DNA of 20,641 nt from the NCBI GenBank assembly GCA_034211175.1, contig JAXHUH010000247.1, positions 1-20,641 of the forward strand, written 5' to 3'. The notes under the pieces were generated by a model. The model was not told where the DNA came from and did not search any database. It was given only the letters and a program-made list of their open reading frames with translations. This stretch comes from JAXHUH01 sp034211175. Lineage in GTDB: Bacteria; Actinomycetota; Acidimicrobiia; Acidimicrobiales; CAIXPF01. This document shows, in pieces, positions 7,578 through 14,398 of the stretch (position 1 is the stretch's first letter; every line of letters starts with the position of its first letter). The position numbers were made by a program, and so were the translations under genes.

Positions 7578-8707
7578 CCGCGGCGCCCGCGGTCAGCCGC
7601 GACCAGGTGTTGGCCTACCGGGCCCGGGCCCAGGGGCTCGACGGGGCGCACGGCGCGACCGACCCCGCGGCGCTGGCGATCTTCGACCTCGGGGTCCAGG
7701 ACTCCCCCGCCGGCACCGCGGCCCACAGCGTCGCCGTCCGCCTGGCCGAGCGGCCCTCGGATCCCGACGACCTGCGGGACGGTCGGCGGTGGCTGACGAC
7801 GTGGGCGATCCGGGGAGCACCCCATGTGTTCCGGGTCGGCGACGTTCGGGCCATGGCGTGCGCGACATGGCCGGGCGACGCGGCCGATGCCGCCGCCCGC
7901 CTCGCCGGCTACGGCGGTGGCCTGCGCAAGCGGGACGAGGACGCGCTCGACGCCCTGCGCACCGCGGCCGAGGGCATGCGCCGCGTCGTGACCGACACGA
8001 TGGCCAAGGGCGACGCCAGCCGCGCCGCCACCGAGGCGCTGCCCGGGCTGTGCGCGGAGCCGTGCCGGTCGTGCGGGACGACCCACATCAGCGACCAGCT
8101 GATGCGCCTGGCCACGCTTCCCGCCGGGCTCGCCCTCGACCCCGACGCCGCCCCGGTGACCCTGCGCCCGATCCCCGGCTGGGCCGGCGTGCCCGACCAC
8201 CAGGAGGGCGCCCGGGACCTCGTCCGCGCCTACCTGGCGCTCCACGGACCGGCCACCGCGAAGGAGGTCGCCGCCTACCTCCAGACCACCCAGGCGCCGG
8301 TGAAGGCGGTGTGGCCCGACGACCTCGCCGAGGTCACGGTCGACGGACGGCGGGCGTGGCTCCCGGAGGAGCACCTCGACGACCTGGTCGACGCACCCGC
8401 ACCGGAGCTGGTCCGCCTCCTGCCCCGCAGCGACCCGTGGCTCATGGCCCGCGACCGCGAGCTGCTCGTGCCCGACGCCGCCCACCGCAAGGCGATGTGG
8501 CCGACGCTCGGGTTCCCCAGCGCCGTCCTCGTGAACGGCGAGGTCGCCGGCACCTGGCGGACCAAGGCGACGGCGAGGCGCCTCGACGTCAACGTGTCGC
8601 TGTTCACGCCCATCACCTCGGCGACCGGGCAACGAATCGAGGAGGAAGCCGGCCTCGTCGCCCGTCTTCGCGGCCTACCGGACGTGCGGGTGCGGATCGA
8701 CGCCTGA
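7574..8707 (+). CDS. Winged-helix DNA-binding protein, HTH_42 / AlkZ-like
   Basis: This 377-residue protein belongs to the HTH_42 family, three tandem winged-helix domains that include the DNA interstrand-crosslink glycosylase AlkZ and its relatives. Recognisable stretches are RAQGL near the N-terminus, LGVQDSP, TTWAIRGAPHVFR, CRSCGTTHISDQLMRLATLPAG, and SDPWLMARDRELLVP with VLVNGEVAGTW near the C-terminus. In characterised glycosylases the segment corresponding to VQDSP carries a QxQ or QxD catalytic pair; here the second position is Ser, so glycosylase activity is doubtful and another DNA-binding role is possible. I chose ATG 7574 because it overlaps a short upstream ORF stop; GTG 7559 is an alternative. 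Confidence 0.8.
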   Translation: MTAAPAVSRDQVLAYRARAQGLDGAHGATDPAALAIFDLGVQDSPAGTAAHSVAVRLAERPSDPDDLRDGRRWLTTWAIRGAPHVFRVGDVRAMACATWPGDAADAAARLAGYGGGLRKRDEDALDALRTAAEGMRRVVTDTMAKGDASRAATEALPGLCAEPCRSCGTTHISDQLMRLATLPAGLALDPDAAPVTLRPIPGWAGVPDHQEGARDLVRAYLALHGPATAKEVAAYLQTTQAPVKAVWPDDLAEVTVDGRRAWLPEEHLDDLVDAPAPELVRLLPRSDPWLMARDRELLVPDAAHRKAMWPTLGFPSAVLVNGEVAGTWRTKATARRLDVNVSLFTPITSATGQRIEEEAGLVARLRGLPDVRVRIDA

Positions 8708-8737
8708 GGTCGTCGCCACCGCGACCACCCCACACCC

Positions 8738-8864
8738 CGAACGGGCGTGGTTCTCTGCTCTGCGCGCCGTCGTTTCCACCCGCCAGTTCGCTCACACCAG
8801 CGACACCAACCCGAACTGGCGCGGTTCTCTGCTCTGCGCGCCGTCGCTTCTCCCCGCCAGTTGG
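8738..8864. repeat. Two REP-like palindromic repeat copies, 74-bp spacing
   Basis: Copies lie at about 8738-8790 and 8812-8864 and match at 46 of 52 positions. Each is bounded by near-perfect 10-bp terminal inverted repeats of the form CGAACTGGCG ... CGCCAGTTCG and has the core GGTTCTCTGCTCTGCGCGCC. The inner arms, 8781-8790 and 8812-8821, are perfect complements, so the pair can also fold as one hairpin. They fill most of the gap between the HTH_42 and methyltransferase genes, which holds no other gene. Confidence 0.8.
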
Positions 8865-8893
8865 TCAGGGCTGCGGCGGCGGGGTGGTCGCCG

Positions 8894-8899
8894 TACGAT
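8894..8899 (+). promoter_or_regulatory. -10 box for the methyltransferase (leaderless)
   Basis: TACGAT is separated from GTG 8906 by 6 nt, with no Shine-Dalgarno sequence. It would drive the methyltransferase-GntR pair. Confidence 0.5.
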
Positions 8900-8905
8900 C
8901 GCGGC

Positions 8906-9541
8906 GTGGAGCACGACTGGGTCGAGTGGCACCGCCGGTACGACGACCCGACGAGCACGCTGTCGGCCCGGCTCGCCGTCGTCGTCGACCGCCTCCGGGC
9001 CGCGTTCGACGCCGCGCCGCCGGGACCGATCCGCGTCGTGTCGCTGTGCGCCGGCGAGGCGCGCGACGTCTGCGGTGCGGTGGCCGACCATGCCCGCCGG
9101 GTCGACGTCGAGGCGTGGCTCGTCGAAGCCGACCCGATGCTCGCGACCCGGGCCGCCGAGCGGGCGGCGGCGATCGGCCTCGCCGGACGGGTCGCGGTCG
9201 GCGACGCCGGGTCCCTCGCCACGTTCGCCGACGCGCCTCGTGCGGACGTCCTCCTGCTGTGCGGCATCTTCGGCAACGTCGCCGAGGACGACATCCGGAC
9301 CACGATCGATGCCACGCCGATGTTGTGTGCCTCGCCCGCCACGGTCATCTGGACCCGCCACCGCCGTCACCCGGACCTGACCCCGGCCATCCGGGCCTGG
9401 TTCACCGACGCCGGCTGCGAGCCGGTCGCGTTCGTGTCCCCCGGCCCGAACGAGTTCGCCGTCGGCGTCGAGCGCCACCGGGGGCCCAAGCTGGTGCGGG
9501 CCCACGACGGTCGGCTCTTCCGGTTCCGCGCACCGGCGTGA
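8906..9541 (+). CDS. Class I SAM-dependent methyltransferase family protein
   Basis: This 211-residue protein has a Rossmann-type SAM-binding fold: motif I reads RVVSLCAGEARD, the acidic end of strand 2 is LVEADP, and VGDAG and DVLLLCGIFGNV follow as motifs II-III. The opening DWVEWHRRYDDP and the late VIWTRHRRHPDLTPAIRAWF are typical of a conserved actinobacterial family whose substrate is unknown. I chose GTG 8906 because a TACGAT box lies 6 nt upstream; a longer frame back to 8747 would run through the repeat copies and is rejected. The stop overlaps the GntR start as GTGA, so the two are co-translated. Confidence 0.8.
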   Translation: MEHDWVEWHRRYDDPTSTLSARLAVVVDRLRAAFDAAPPGPIRVVSLCAGEARDVCGAVADHARRVDVEAWLVEADPMLATRAAERAAAIGLAGRVAVGDAGSLATFADAPRADVLLLCGIFGNVAEDDIRTTIDATPMLCASPATVIWTRHRRHPDLTPAIRAWFTDAGCEPVAFVSPGPNEFAVGVERHRGPKLVRAHDGRLFRFRAPA

Positions 9542-10287
9542 GCACCGACCGGGAGCCTCCCCGCTACCTCGCCATCGCCGAGCAGCTCCAGACCGAGCTC
9601 GACGCGATCGGGCCCGGCGGCCGCGTCGGCTCGGAGCGCAGCCTGGCCGAGCGGTTCTCGTGCCAGCGGATGACCGCCCGGCGGGCCCTCCACCACCTCG
9701 AGACCGCCGGGGTCGTCTACCGCCGCGACCGTTCGGGCTGGTACCGCACCCCGGACCGCCTCGACCACGACCTCCTCGGCGGTCGACCGCTCGCCGAGCT
9801 CGTGGCCGAGCAGGGCCGCGAGCTGCGCACCGAGGTGCTGACGGTGGACGGCGCCGAGCCCCGGTCGGGCCGGAACGGCTTCGTGTTCCTCGGGCGGCGC
9901 CGGCGCGTCCTCGACGGGCGGGCGATCGTCGCCGAGGACCTCCACGTCGCCACGCGGCTGGGCACCGCGTTCGCCGCCGCCGACCTGACCGACTCGACCG
10001 GCTCGGTGCTCGCCCGCCTCGGGGTCGAGGTCACCCGGGAGGACGTCGAGGTCGTGCCGACCGCGGCCGAGCACGACTGGGTCACCGCCGCGCTCGGCGT
10101 GCGCCACGGGAGCCCGGCGCTGGAGGTGACCCGGCGACGGTGGAGCGGCGACGAGCTGGTCCAGGAGGACGTGGAGTGGTGGCGGGCCGACGCCGTCCGC
10201 CTCCGCGTGTCGGTCCGACCGGGGCCACCCGCCGGTCGCCCCGATGTCACCGAAGGTTCGCCTGACCTGCGGCCTGACGACGAGTAG
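9538..10287 (+). CDS. GntR/HutC-family transcriptional regulator with UTRA domain
   Basis: This 249-residue repressor-type protein has an N-terminal winged HTH (about residues 7-70). It starts with RYLAIAEQLQTEL and continues with SERSLAERFSCQRMTARRALHHLETAGVVYRRDRSGWYR, the classic GntR DNA-reading element. A ligand-binding UTRA domain fills the rest, beginning near PLAELVAEQG and ending in a beta-rich VTRRRWSGDELVQEDVEWWRAD segment. HutC-subfamily members, including PhnF and other phosphonate-operon regulators, bind CTGGT/ACCAG palindromes and are released by a small ligand. One such palindrome lies 5 nt after this gene, in front of the oxygenase operon. The likely role is local control of phosphonate degradation; the effector is unknown. 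Confidence 0.87.
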   Translation: MSTDREPPRYLAIAEQLQTELDAIGPGGRVGSERSLAERFSCQRMTARRALHHLETAGVVYRRDRSGWYRTPDRLDHDLLGGRPLAELVAEQGRELRTEVLTVDGAEPRSGRNGFVFLGRRRRVLDGRAIVAEDLHVATRLGTAFAAADLTDSTGSVLARLGVEVTREDVEVVPTAAEHDWVTAALGVRHGSPALEVTRRRWSGDELVQEDVEWWRADAVRLRVSVRPGPPAGRPDVTEGSPDLRPDDE

Positions 10288-10302
10288 CGTCACTGGTAGA
10301 TA
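10274..10302 (+). promoter_or_regulatory. Candidate promoter of the phosphonate operon
   Basis: CTGACG (10274-10279) and TAGATA (10297-10302) are separated by 17 nt and resemble -35 and -10 elements. The -10 lies inside the GntR palindrome and the -35 inside the end of the GntR gene. The -10 match is weak. Confidence 0.35.
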
Positions 10303-10306
10303 CCAG
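10293..10306. promoter_or_regulatory. GntR/HutC-type operator palindrome
   Basis: CTGGTAGATACCAG has arms CTGGTA and TACCAG around GA. Read as CTGGT-N4-ACCAG, it has the same geometry as known HutC/DasR-family sites (CTGGTCTAGACCAG type). It lies between the GntR gene and the first oxygenase and overlaps the likely promoter, as expected for a repressor. Confidence 0.65.
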
Positions 10307-10345
10307 GAGCCGGATACCGGACACACACGACGAGGCCGGAGAACC

Positions 10346-11140
10346 ATGACCCTTCTGACCGCGGCACACCGACGAGCCTGGGACGAACGTGGCGTGGTGG
10401 TCCTGCGCGACGCGCTCGACCGGGAGACGGTCGAGGACGTCACCACCTGGGCCGGCGAGGTCGAGGCGTGGTCGACCGGGGCGGACGGGCCCGGGATGCA
10501 CCACTTCGAGGCGACCGACGGCGGGGTGCGGGTCGCCCGCTCGGAGGACTTCGACCCCCACCACCGCCCACTGTCCGACTTCGTGCGACGCGGCCTGATC
10601 GCCGACGTCCTCGCCGAGCTGCTCGGCGAGCCGGCGGTGCTGTTCAAGGAGAAGATCAACTACAAGCACCCGGGCGGCGGCGGGTTCGCTCCCCACCAGG
10701 ACGCCACCGCCTATCGCTTCGTGGACCGCCACGTCTCGGTGATGGTGCCGATCGACGCGGCGACGACGGCCAACGGCTGCCTGTGGTTCGCCGACGAGCA
10801 CGTCGATCGCGTCCTCCCCCACGACGCCGGGCGCATCGACCACCTCTGGGTGGAGGCAGCGACGTGGGTGCCGGTGGAGGTCGACCCGGGTGACCTGGTC
10901 GTCTTCGACTCGCTCGCCCCCCATCGCAGCGACACCAACGACACCGACCGGTCGCGCCGGGCGATGTACCTCACCTACAACGCGGCGTCGGCGGGCGACC
11001 TGCGCGACCGGTACTACGCGGACAAGCGGGCCACGTTCGCCTCGACCGGCCCGACCGGCTCGTCGGGCAACGTGCTCCTGTCGATCAACGACGACTTCCT
11101 CGGCCGCCCCGTCGCGGCCCCCGGAGGTGAACGACCGTGA
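10346..11140 (+). CDS. phnY: Fe(II)/2-oxoglutarate oxygenase, PhnY/TmpA-like (phytanoyl-CoA dioxygenase fold)
   Basis: This 264-residue enzyme belongs to the PhyH-type non-haem iron oxygenases. Iron ligands are His117 and Asp119 (APHQDATAY) and distal His193 (LAPHRSDTN); a downstream Arg in RSRRAMYLTYN can hold 2-oxoglutarate. The block LFKEKINYKHPGGGGFAPHQD is a signature shared with the phosphonate hydroxylases PhnY and TmpA, which hydroxylate C1 of 2-aminoethylphosphonate or its N-trimethyl form so that an HD-type oxygenase can break the C-P bond. That partner overlaps it by GTGA. ATG 10346 follows GGAG at good spacing; an upstream ATG in frame lies before the operator and is rejected. Family and pathway are well supported together; the exact substrate is not. 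Confidence 0.82.
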   Translation: MTLLTAAHRRAWDERGVVVLRDALDRETVEDVTTWAGEVEAWSTGADGPGMHHFEATDGGVRVARSEDFDPHHRPLSDFVRRGLIADVLAELLGEPAVLFKEKINYKHPGGGGFAPHQDATAYRFVDRHVSVMVPIDAATTANGCLWFADEHVDRVLPHDAGRIDHLWVEAATWVPVEVDPGDLVVFDSLAPHRSDTNDTDRSRRAMYLTYNAASAGDLRDRYYADKRATFASTGPTGSSGNVLLSINDDFLGRPVAAPGGERP

Positions 11141-11664
11141 CCGACGCGATCGCCGAGCTCACCCGCCTCTACCGCTCACCGGCCGCCCACGAGCTCTACG
11201 ACGAGGCCGTCACCGAGCTGGCCCATGCGCTGCAGTGCGCCGAGCTCGCCGCCGCGGCGGGTGCCGACGACGCCCTCGTGGTCGCCGCGCTGGCCCACGA
11301 CGTCGGCCACCTGCTCACGGCCCGGCCCGACGACACCACCCACGAGCTGGTCGGCGCCGACTTCCTGGCCCGTTGGTTCCCACCGGCCGTCGTCGGGCCG
11401 GTCGCACTCCACGTCGACGCGAAGCGCTACCTGTGCGCCACCGACGCCACCTACCACGCCACGTTGTCGCCGGCGTCGGTGGCCAGCCTGGTCGGCCAGG
11501 GTGGCCCGATGGACGACGCCGAGCGGGCGGCGTTCGAGGCCGCGCCCCACGCCGAGGCCGCCGTCCGGTTGCGGCGGTGGGACGACGACGCCAAGGTCGC
11601 CGATCTGCCGACCCGGGACCTCGAGGCCTTCGTGCCGCTGATCGAGCGGGTCCTCGGCGAGTGA
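11137..11664 (+). CDS. phnZ: HD-domain di-iron oxygenase cleaving hydroxyphosphonates, PhnZ/TmpB-like
   Basis: This 175-residue HD-fold enzyme matches the phosphonate-operon HD family (PhnZ about 190 residues), which oxidatively splits 1-hydroxyphosphonates to a carboxylate and phosphate at a mixed-valent di-iron site. Metal-site residues are His30 (HALQCA), His54-Asp55 and His58 (LAHDVGH), probably His69 (HELVG), His92 (HVDAKRYL) and Asp149 (RRWDD). Residues lining the phosphonate pocket in PhnZ as I recall it (Lys, two Ser/Thr, Gln, Arg) have counterparts at Lys96, Ser114, Ser117, Gln121 in LVGQGGPM and Arg146. Glu23 aligns with the PhnZ amine-binding Glu, while the gating Tyr is shifted by one (Leu20-Tyr21). 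GTG 11137 is preceded by GGAGGTGA and overlaps the oxygenase stop. Confidence 0.85.
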   Translation: MTDAIAELTRLYRSPAAHELYDEAVTELAHALQCAELAAAAGADDALVVAALAHDVGHLLTARPDDTTHELVGADFLARWFPPAVVGPVALHVDAKRYLCATDATYHATLSPASVASLVGQGGPMDDAERAAFEAAPHAEAAVRLRRWDDDAKVADLPTRDLEAFVPLIERVLGE

Positions 11665-12743
11665 CCACGGGGCCGGCCCGGGTCGCGCTGGTCGTGCTCG
11701 ACGCGTTCTGCAACGACGTCGTCTCGCCCGGGCTCACCCCCACCCTGTGGCGGCTGGCGACCGCCGGCGGGCGCCACCCGCAGGGCGGGATCGCCGAGCT
11801 GACCGCCGCCACCTACCCGAACCACGCCACGTTCGTGACCGGAGCGTCGACGGTCGAGCACGGCATCGTCGCCAACCGGGTGCTGCGCGACGGCGCCTGG
11901 GTGCCGGCGTCGACGGTCGGCCCGGCCCGTCCGACGCTGTTCGACCGGTGCCGCGCCGCGGGACGCACGAGCGCCGCGGTCGTCGGGGACGGGTACCTGA
12001 TCGGGGTGTGCGGCGCCGGCGCGGCCGACGCCCACTGGCCACCAGGCGGCGAGCTGCCCGACGACCTCGGCCGCAACGCGACCGGCTACGGGCGCGACGC
12101 CGACGTGATCGAGGCCCTCGCCTCGGTGGGCACCGACCCGGACCTCCTGCTGGTCCAGCTCGACGAGGTCGACGCGGTGCGCCATGTCACGGGCGCCCGG
12201 GGCGACGACGCGCTCGAGCAGCACCGCCGCACCGACGCCGCGCTCGGCGACCTCGTCGAGCTGCTGGCACCCCGCTGGGACGAGACGGTCCTGCTCGTCG
12301 TCAGCGACCACGACCAGGAGGACCTCACCGACACCGCCCCGATCGACCTGCGCGTCGGTCTCGCCGCCGCGGGCCACGACGTCGGGGCGGGTGCCGGCAC
12401 GCTCGCCGTGGCGAGCCAGGGCACCGCGGCCGTCGTCATCGGCGACGTGGTCGACGCCGTGGTCGACGACGTGCTCCTCGGCATCGAGGGTGTCGCCGGC
12501 GTCGCCACGCTGGCGCCCGACGTCCGCGTCGTGTGGGGCCCGCCCGGCCAGCGGTTCGGTCGCCACGCCGGCCCGCTGGCATCCGAGCACGGCAGCCCGC
12601 GCACCGCGACCCAGCTCGCGGTGGTCGCCGGCGGGCACCCCGCCGTACGCGGGCTCACCCGACAGCTCGAACGACGCCGCCCACCGGCGACGGTCTGGGC
12701 CGCCTGGGTCGCCGAGCTCCTCGATCTCCCGCCCGCCGGCTGA
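11661..12743 (+). CDS. Alkaline-phosphatase-superfamily phosphodiesterase/phosphonatase-like hydrolase
   Basis: This 360-residue hydrolase has the full two-zinc site of the nucleotide pyrophosphatase/phosphodiesterase branch. Asp14 is in VVLDAF, nucleophile Thr51 in AATYPNHATFVTG, Asp171 and His175 in LDEVDAVRH, Asp216 and His217 in VVSDHD, and His310 in SEHGS. The superfamily also contains phosphonoacetate hydrolase (PhnA), but the TYPNH motif is closer to the NPP branch. The gene overlaps phnZ by GTGA and ends the operon. It may release a phosphonate from an ester or phosphonolipid-like precursor, or act on a pathway product; both are inference. No signal peptide is visible, so it probably acts in the cytoplasm. 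Confidence 0.78.
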   Translation: MTTGPARVALVVLDAFCNDVVSPGLTPTLWRLATAGGRHPQGGIAELTAATYPNHATFVTGASTVEHGIVANRVLRDGAWVPASTVGPARPTLFDRCRAAGRTSAAVVGDGYLIGVCGAGAADAHWPPGGELPDDLGRNATGYGRDADVIEALASVGTDPDLLLVQLDEVDAVRHVTGARGDDALEQHRRTDAALGDLVELLAPRWDETVLLVVSDHDQEDLTDTAPIDLRVGLAAAGHDVGAGAGTLAVASQGTAAVVIGDVVDAVVDDVLLGIEGVAGVATLAPDVRVVWGPPGQRFGRHAGPLASEHGSPRTATQLAVVAGGHPAVRGLTRQLERRRPPATVWAAWVAELLDLPPAG

Positions 12744-12806
12744 GCGGCGGGGCCTCCGGCCGTTCACCCGACCGGTGGTTGCGCAGGTGTCGCGTGCGGC
12801 GCGAAG

Positions 12807-12822
12807 ATGAATGATCATTCAT
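12807..12822. promoter_or_regulatory. TetR-type operator, perfect 16-bp palindrome
   Basis: ATGAATGATCATTCAT is a perfect palindrome and a sharply AT-rich island in a GC-rich window. It lies 30 nt before the SDR start, and the next gene is a TetR repressor. TGAATGATCATTCA-like sites are typical TetR targets, so autoregulation of the SDR-TetR pair is likely. Confidence 0.7.
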
Positions 12823-12851
12823 TCATGGCCCGCGAGCACGGGAGCACCGCC

Positions 12852-13799
12852 ATGAGCTGGACCACCAACGACATCCCCGACCAGAGCGGCCGCACGGCCG
12901 TCGTCACCGGGGCGAACGGCGGCCTCGGCCTCGAGACCGCCAAGGCGCTGGCCGGCGCCGGCGCCACCGTCGTGATGGCCGCCCGCAACCAGGACAAGGC
13001 GGCGCGGGCCCGGGACGAGATCGCGGCCGCCCACCCGGACGCGTCGCTCGAGGTGGTGGCGCTCGACCTCGGCGACCTCGCCTCGGTGCGCACGGCGGCC
13101 GACACGATCCTCGCGGCGCACCCGACGATCGACCTGCTCGTGAACAACGCCGGCGTGATGGCGATGCCGGAGCAGCGCACGAAGGACGGCTTCGAGATGC
13201 AGTTCGGGGTGAACCACCTCGGCCACCACGCGCTCACCGCCCACCTGCTCCCCGCGCTGCTGCGGGCCGACGCCGCCCGGGTCGTGACCGTCACCAGCAC
13301 GGCCCACCACACCGGCCGCCCCGTCGACCCCGACAACCCCCACCTCGAGGGCACGTACTCGCCGTGGAAGGCGTACGGCCAGGCCAAGCTGGCCAACTAC
13401 CACTTCGCCCTCGGCCTCCAGCAGCAGTTCGAGCGGGCCAGCGCCTCGGCGGCGAGCCTGCTCGCCCACCCCGGCCTGTCGAACACCGACCTGCAGTCCC
13501 ACACCGTGGCCGAGGGTGGCGCCGGCCTCTCCGGCAAGATCGCCCACCTGATGTCGTCGAAGACCGGCATGTCCCCGGCGAACGGCGCGCTCCCCCAGCT
13601 GCGGGCCGCCACCGACCCGTCGGCACGGGGCGGGCAGTTCTACGCTCCCCGCTTCGTGAACAACGGCCCACCCGTCCGCCGCCCCATCCTGCGCCGCTAC
13701 AAGCTCCAGGACGCGATCGACACGCTGTGGGAGGTGTCCGAGCGCGAGACGGGCGTGACCCTCGACGTCGCCGCGGCGAAGGCCGCGCTCGCCGCGTGA
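12852..13799 (+). CDS. Short-chain dehydrogenase/reductase (SDR)
   Basis: This 315-residue NAD(P)-dependent oxidoreductase has the Rossmann glycine motif TGANGGLG at residues 19-26, NNAG near residue 98, and the catalytic set Ser149 (VTVTSTAHH), Tyr175 and Lys179 (YGQAK). The length and the region after the active site, LANYHFALGLQQQF and HPGLSNTDLQ, fit the retinol dehydrogenase/WWOX-like group of actinobacterial SDRs; the substrate is unknown. ATG 12852 follows GGGAG at good spacing; an in-frame ATG at 12807 lies inside the operator palindrome and is rejected. The stop overlaps the TetR start as GTGA. Confidence 0.88.
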   Translation: MSWTTNDIPDQSGRTAVVTGANGGLGLETAKALAGAGATVVMAARNQDKAARARDEIAAAHPDASLEVVALDLGDLASVRTAADTILAAHPTIDLLVNNAGVMAMPEQRTKDGFEMQFGVNHLGHHALTAHLLPALLRADAARVVTVTSTAHHTGRPVDPDNPHLEGTYSPWKAYGQAKLANYHFALGLQQQFERASASAASLLAHPGLSNTDLQSHTVAEGGAGLSGKIAHLMSSKTGMSPANGALPQLRAATDPSARGGQFYAPRFVNNGPPVRRPILRRYKLQDAIDTLWEVSERETGVTLDVAAAKAALAA

Positions 13800-14362
13800 C
13801 CCCTCCCCGCGACGGCGTCGACCGGGCCGCCGCCGTACGGGCCGCGCTCCGCCGCCTGGTCGCCGCCCGCGGGTTCCACGGCACGTCGATGGGAGCGGTG
13901 GCCAAGGAGGCGGGCGTGGCCACCGGCACCGCGTACGTCCACTACCCGTCGAAGGACGAGCTCGTGCACGCCGCCTACCTGGAGGCCAAGCGCGAGCTCG
14001 GTGATGCCGCCGCGGCCCGGGTCGATGCCGCGGCGCCGGCGCGGGCCCGGTTCGAGCAGCTGTGGCTCGGCGTGTACGACCACCTGTGCGCCGACCCCGG
14101 CCGGGCGCGGTTCCTCCTCCAGGTCGAGGTGTCGCCCTACGGCACCGAGGCCCACGAGCGCGCGCTGGCCGTCGCCGACGACCCGCTCGTGGCACTGGCC
14201 GCGGAGCCCGACCTGGCCGGGAGGCTCGTCGACCTACCGCCGCTCGTGCTCTACGACCTGGCCGTCGGGCCGATCGTGCGGATCGCGGCGGCGGGCCACG
14301 AGCCCGAGCGCGCCGCGCTCCCCACGCTGATCGAGTCGTGCTGGCGGGCCATCACCCGCTGA
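13796..14362 (+). CDS. TetR/AcrR-family transcriptional regulator
   Basis: This 188-residue repressor has a TetR HTH at about residues 10-60: AAVRAALRRLVAARGFHGTSMGAVAKEAGVATGTAYVHYPSKDELV, where the T-x-x-x-Y-x-x-(F/Y)-x-x-K-x-x-L pattern of the recognition helix and helix 4 is clear. The all-helical C-terminal domain would bind an effector, possibly an acyl-CoA or hydrophobic compound given the SDR before it and the acyl-CoA ligase facing it. GTG 13796 overlaps the SDR stop, so both are made from one transcript. It most likely binds the palindrome at 12807-12822. Confidence 0.9.
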   Translation: MTPPRDGVDRAAAVRAALRRLVAARGFHGTSMGAVAKEAGVATGTAYVHYPSKDELVHAAYLEAKRELGDAAAARVDAAAPARARFEQLWLGVYDHLCADPGRARFLLQVEVSPYGTEAHERALAVADDPLVALAAEPDLAGRLVDLPPLVLYDLAVGPIVRIAAAGHEPERAALPTLIESCWRAITR

Positions 14363-14398
14363 CCCGCCGGCCCGCCACGGACCGAGCCGGCCCCGGCC

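Noticed and set aside
8747..8905. A longer N-terminus for the methyltransferase
   Set aside because: It would be encoded by the REP-like repeats and includes no fold-relevant sequence; GTG 8906 follows a -10 box.
14363..14398. Terminator between the TetR and acyl-CoA synthetase genes
   Set aside because: The 36-nt gap is GC-rich with short CCGGC repeats, but I cannot find a convincing stem-loop.
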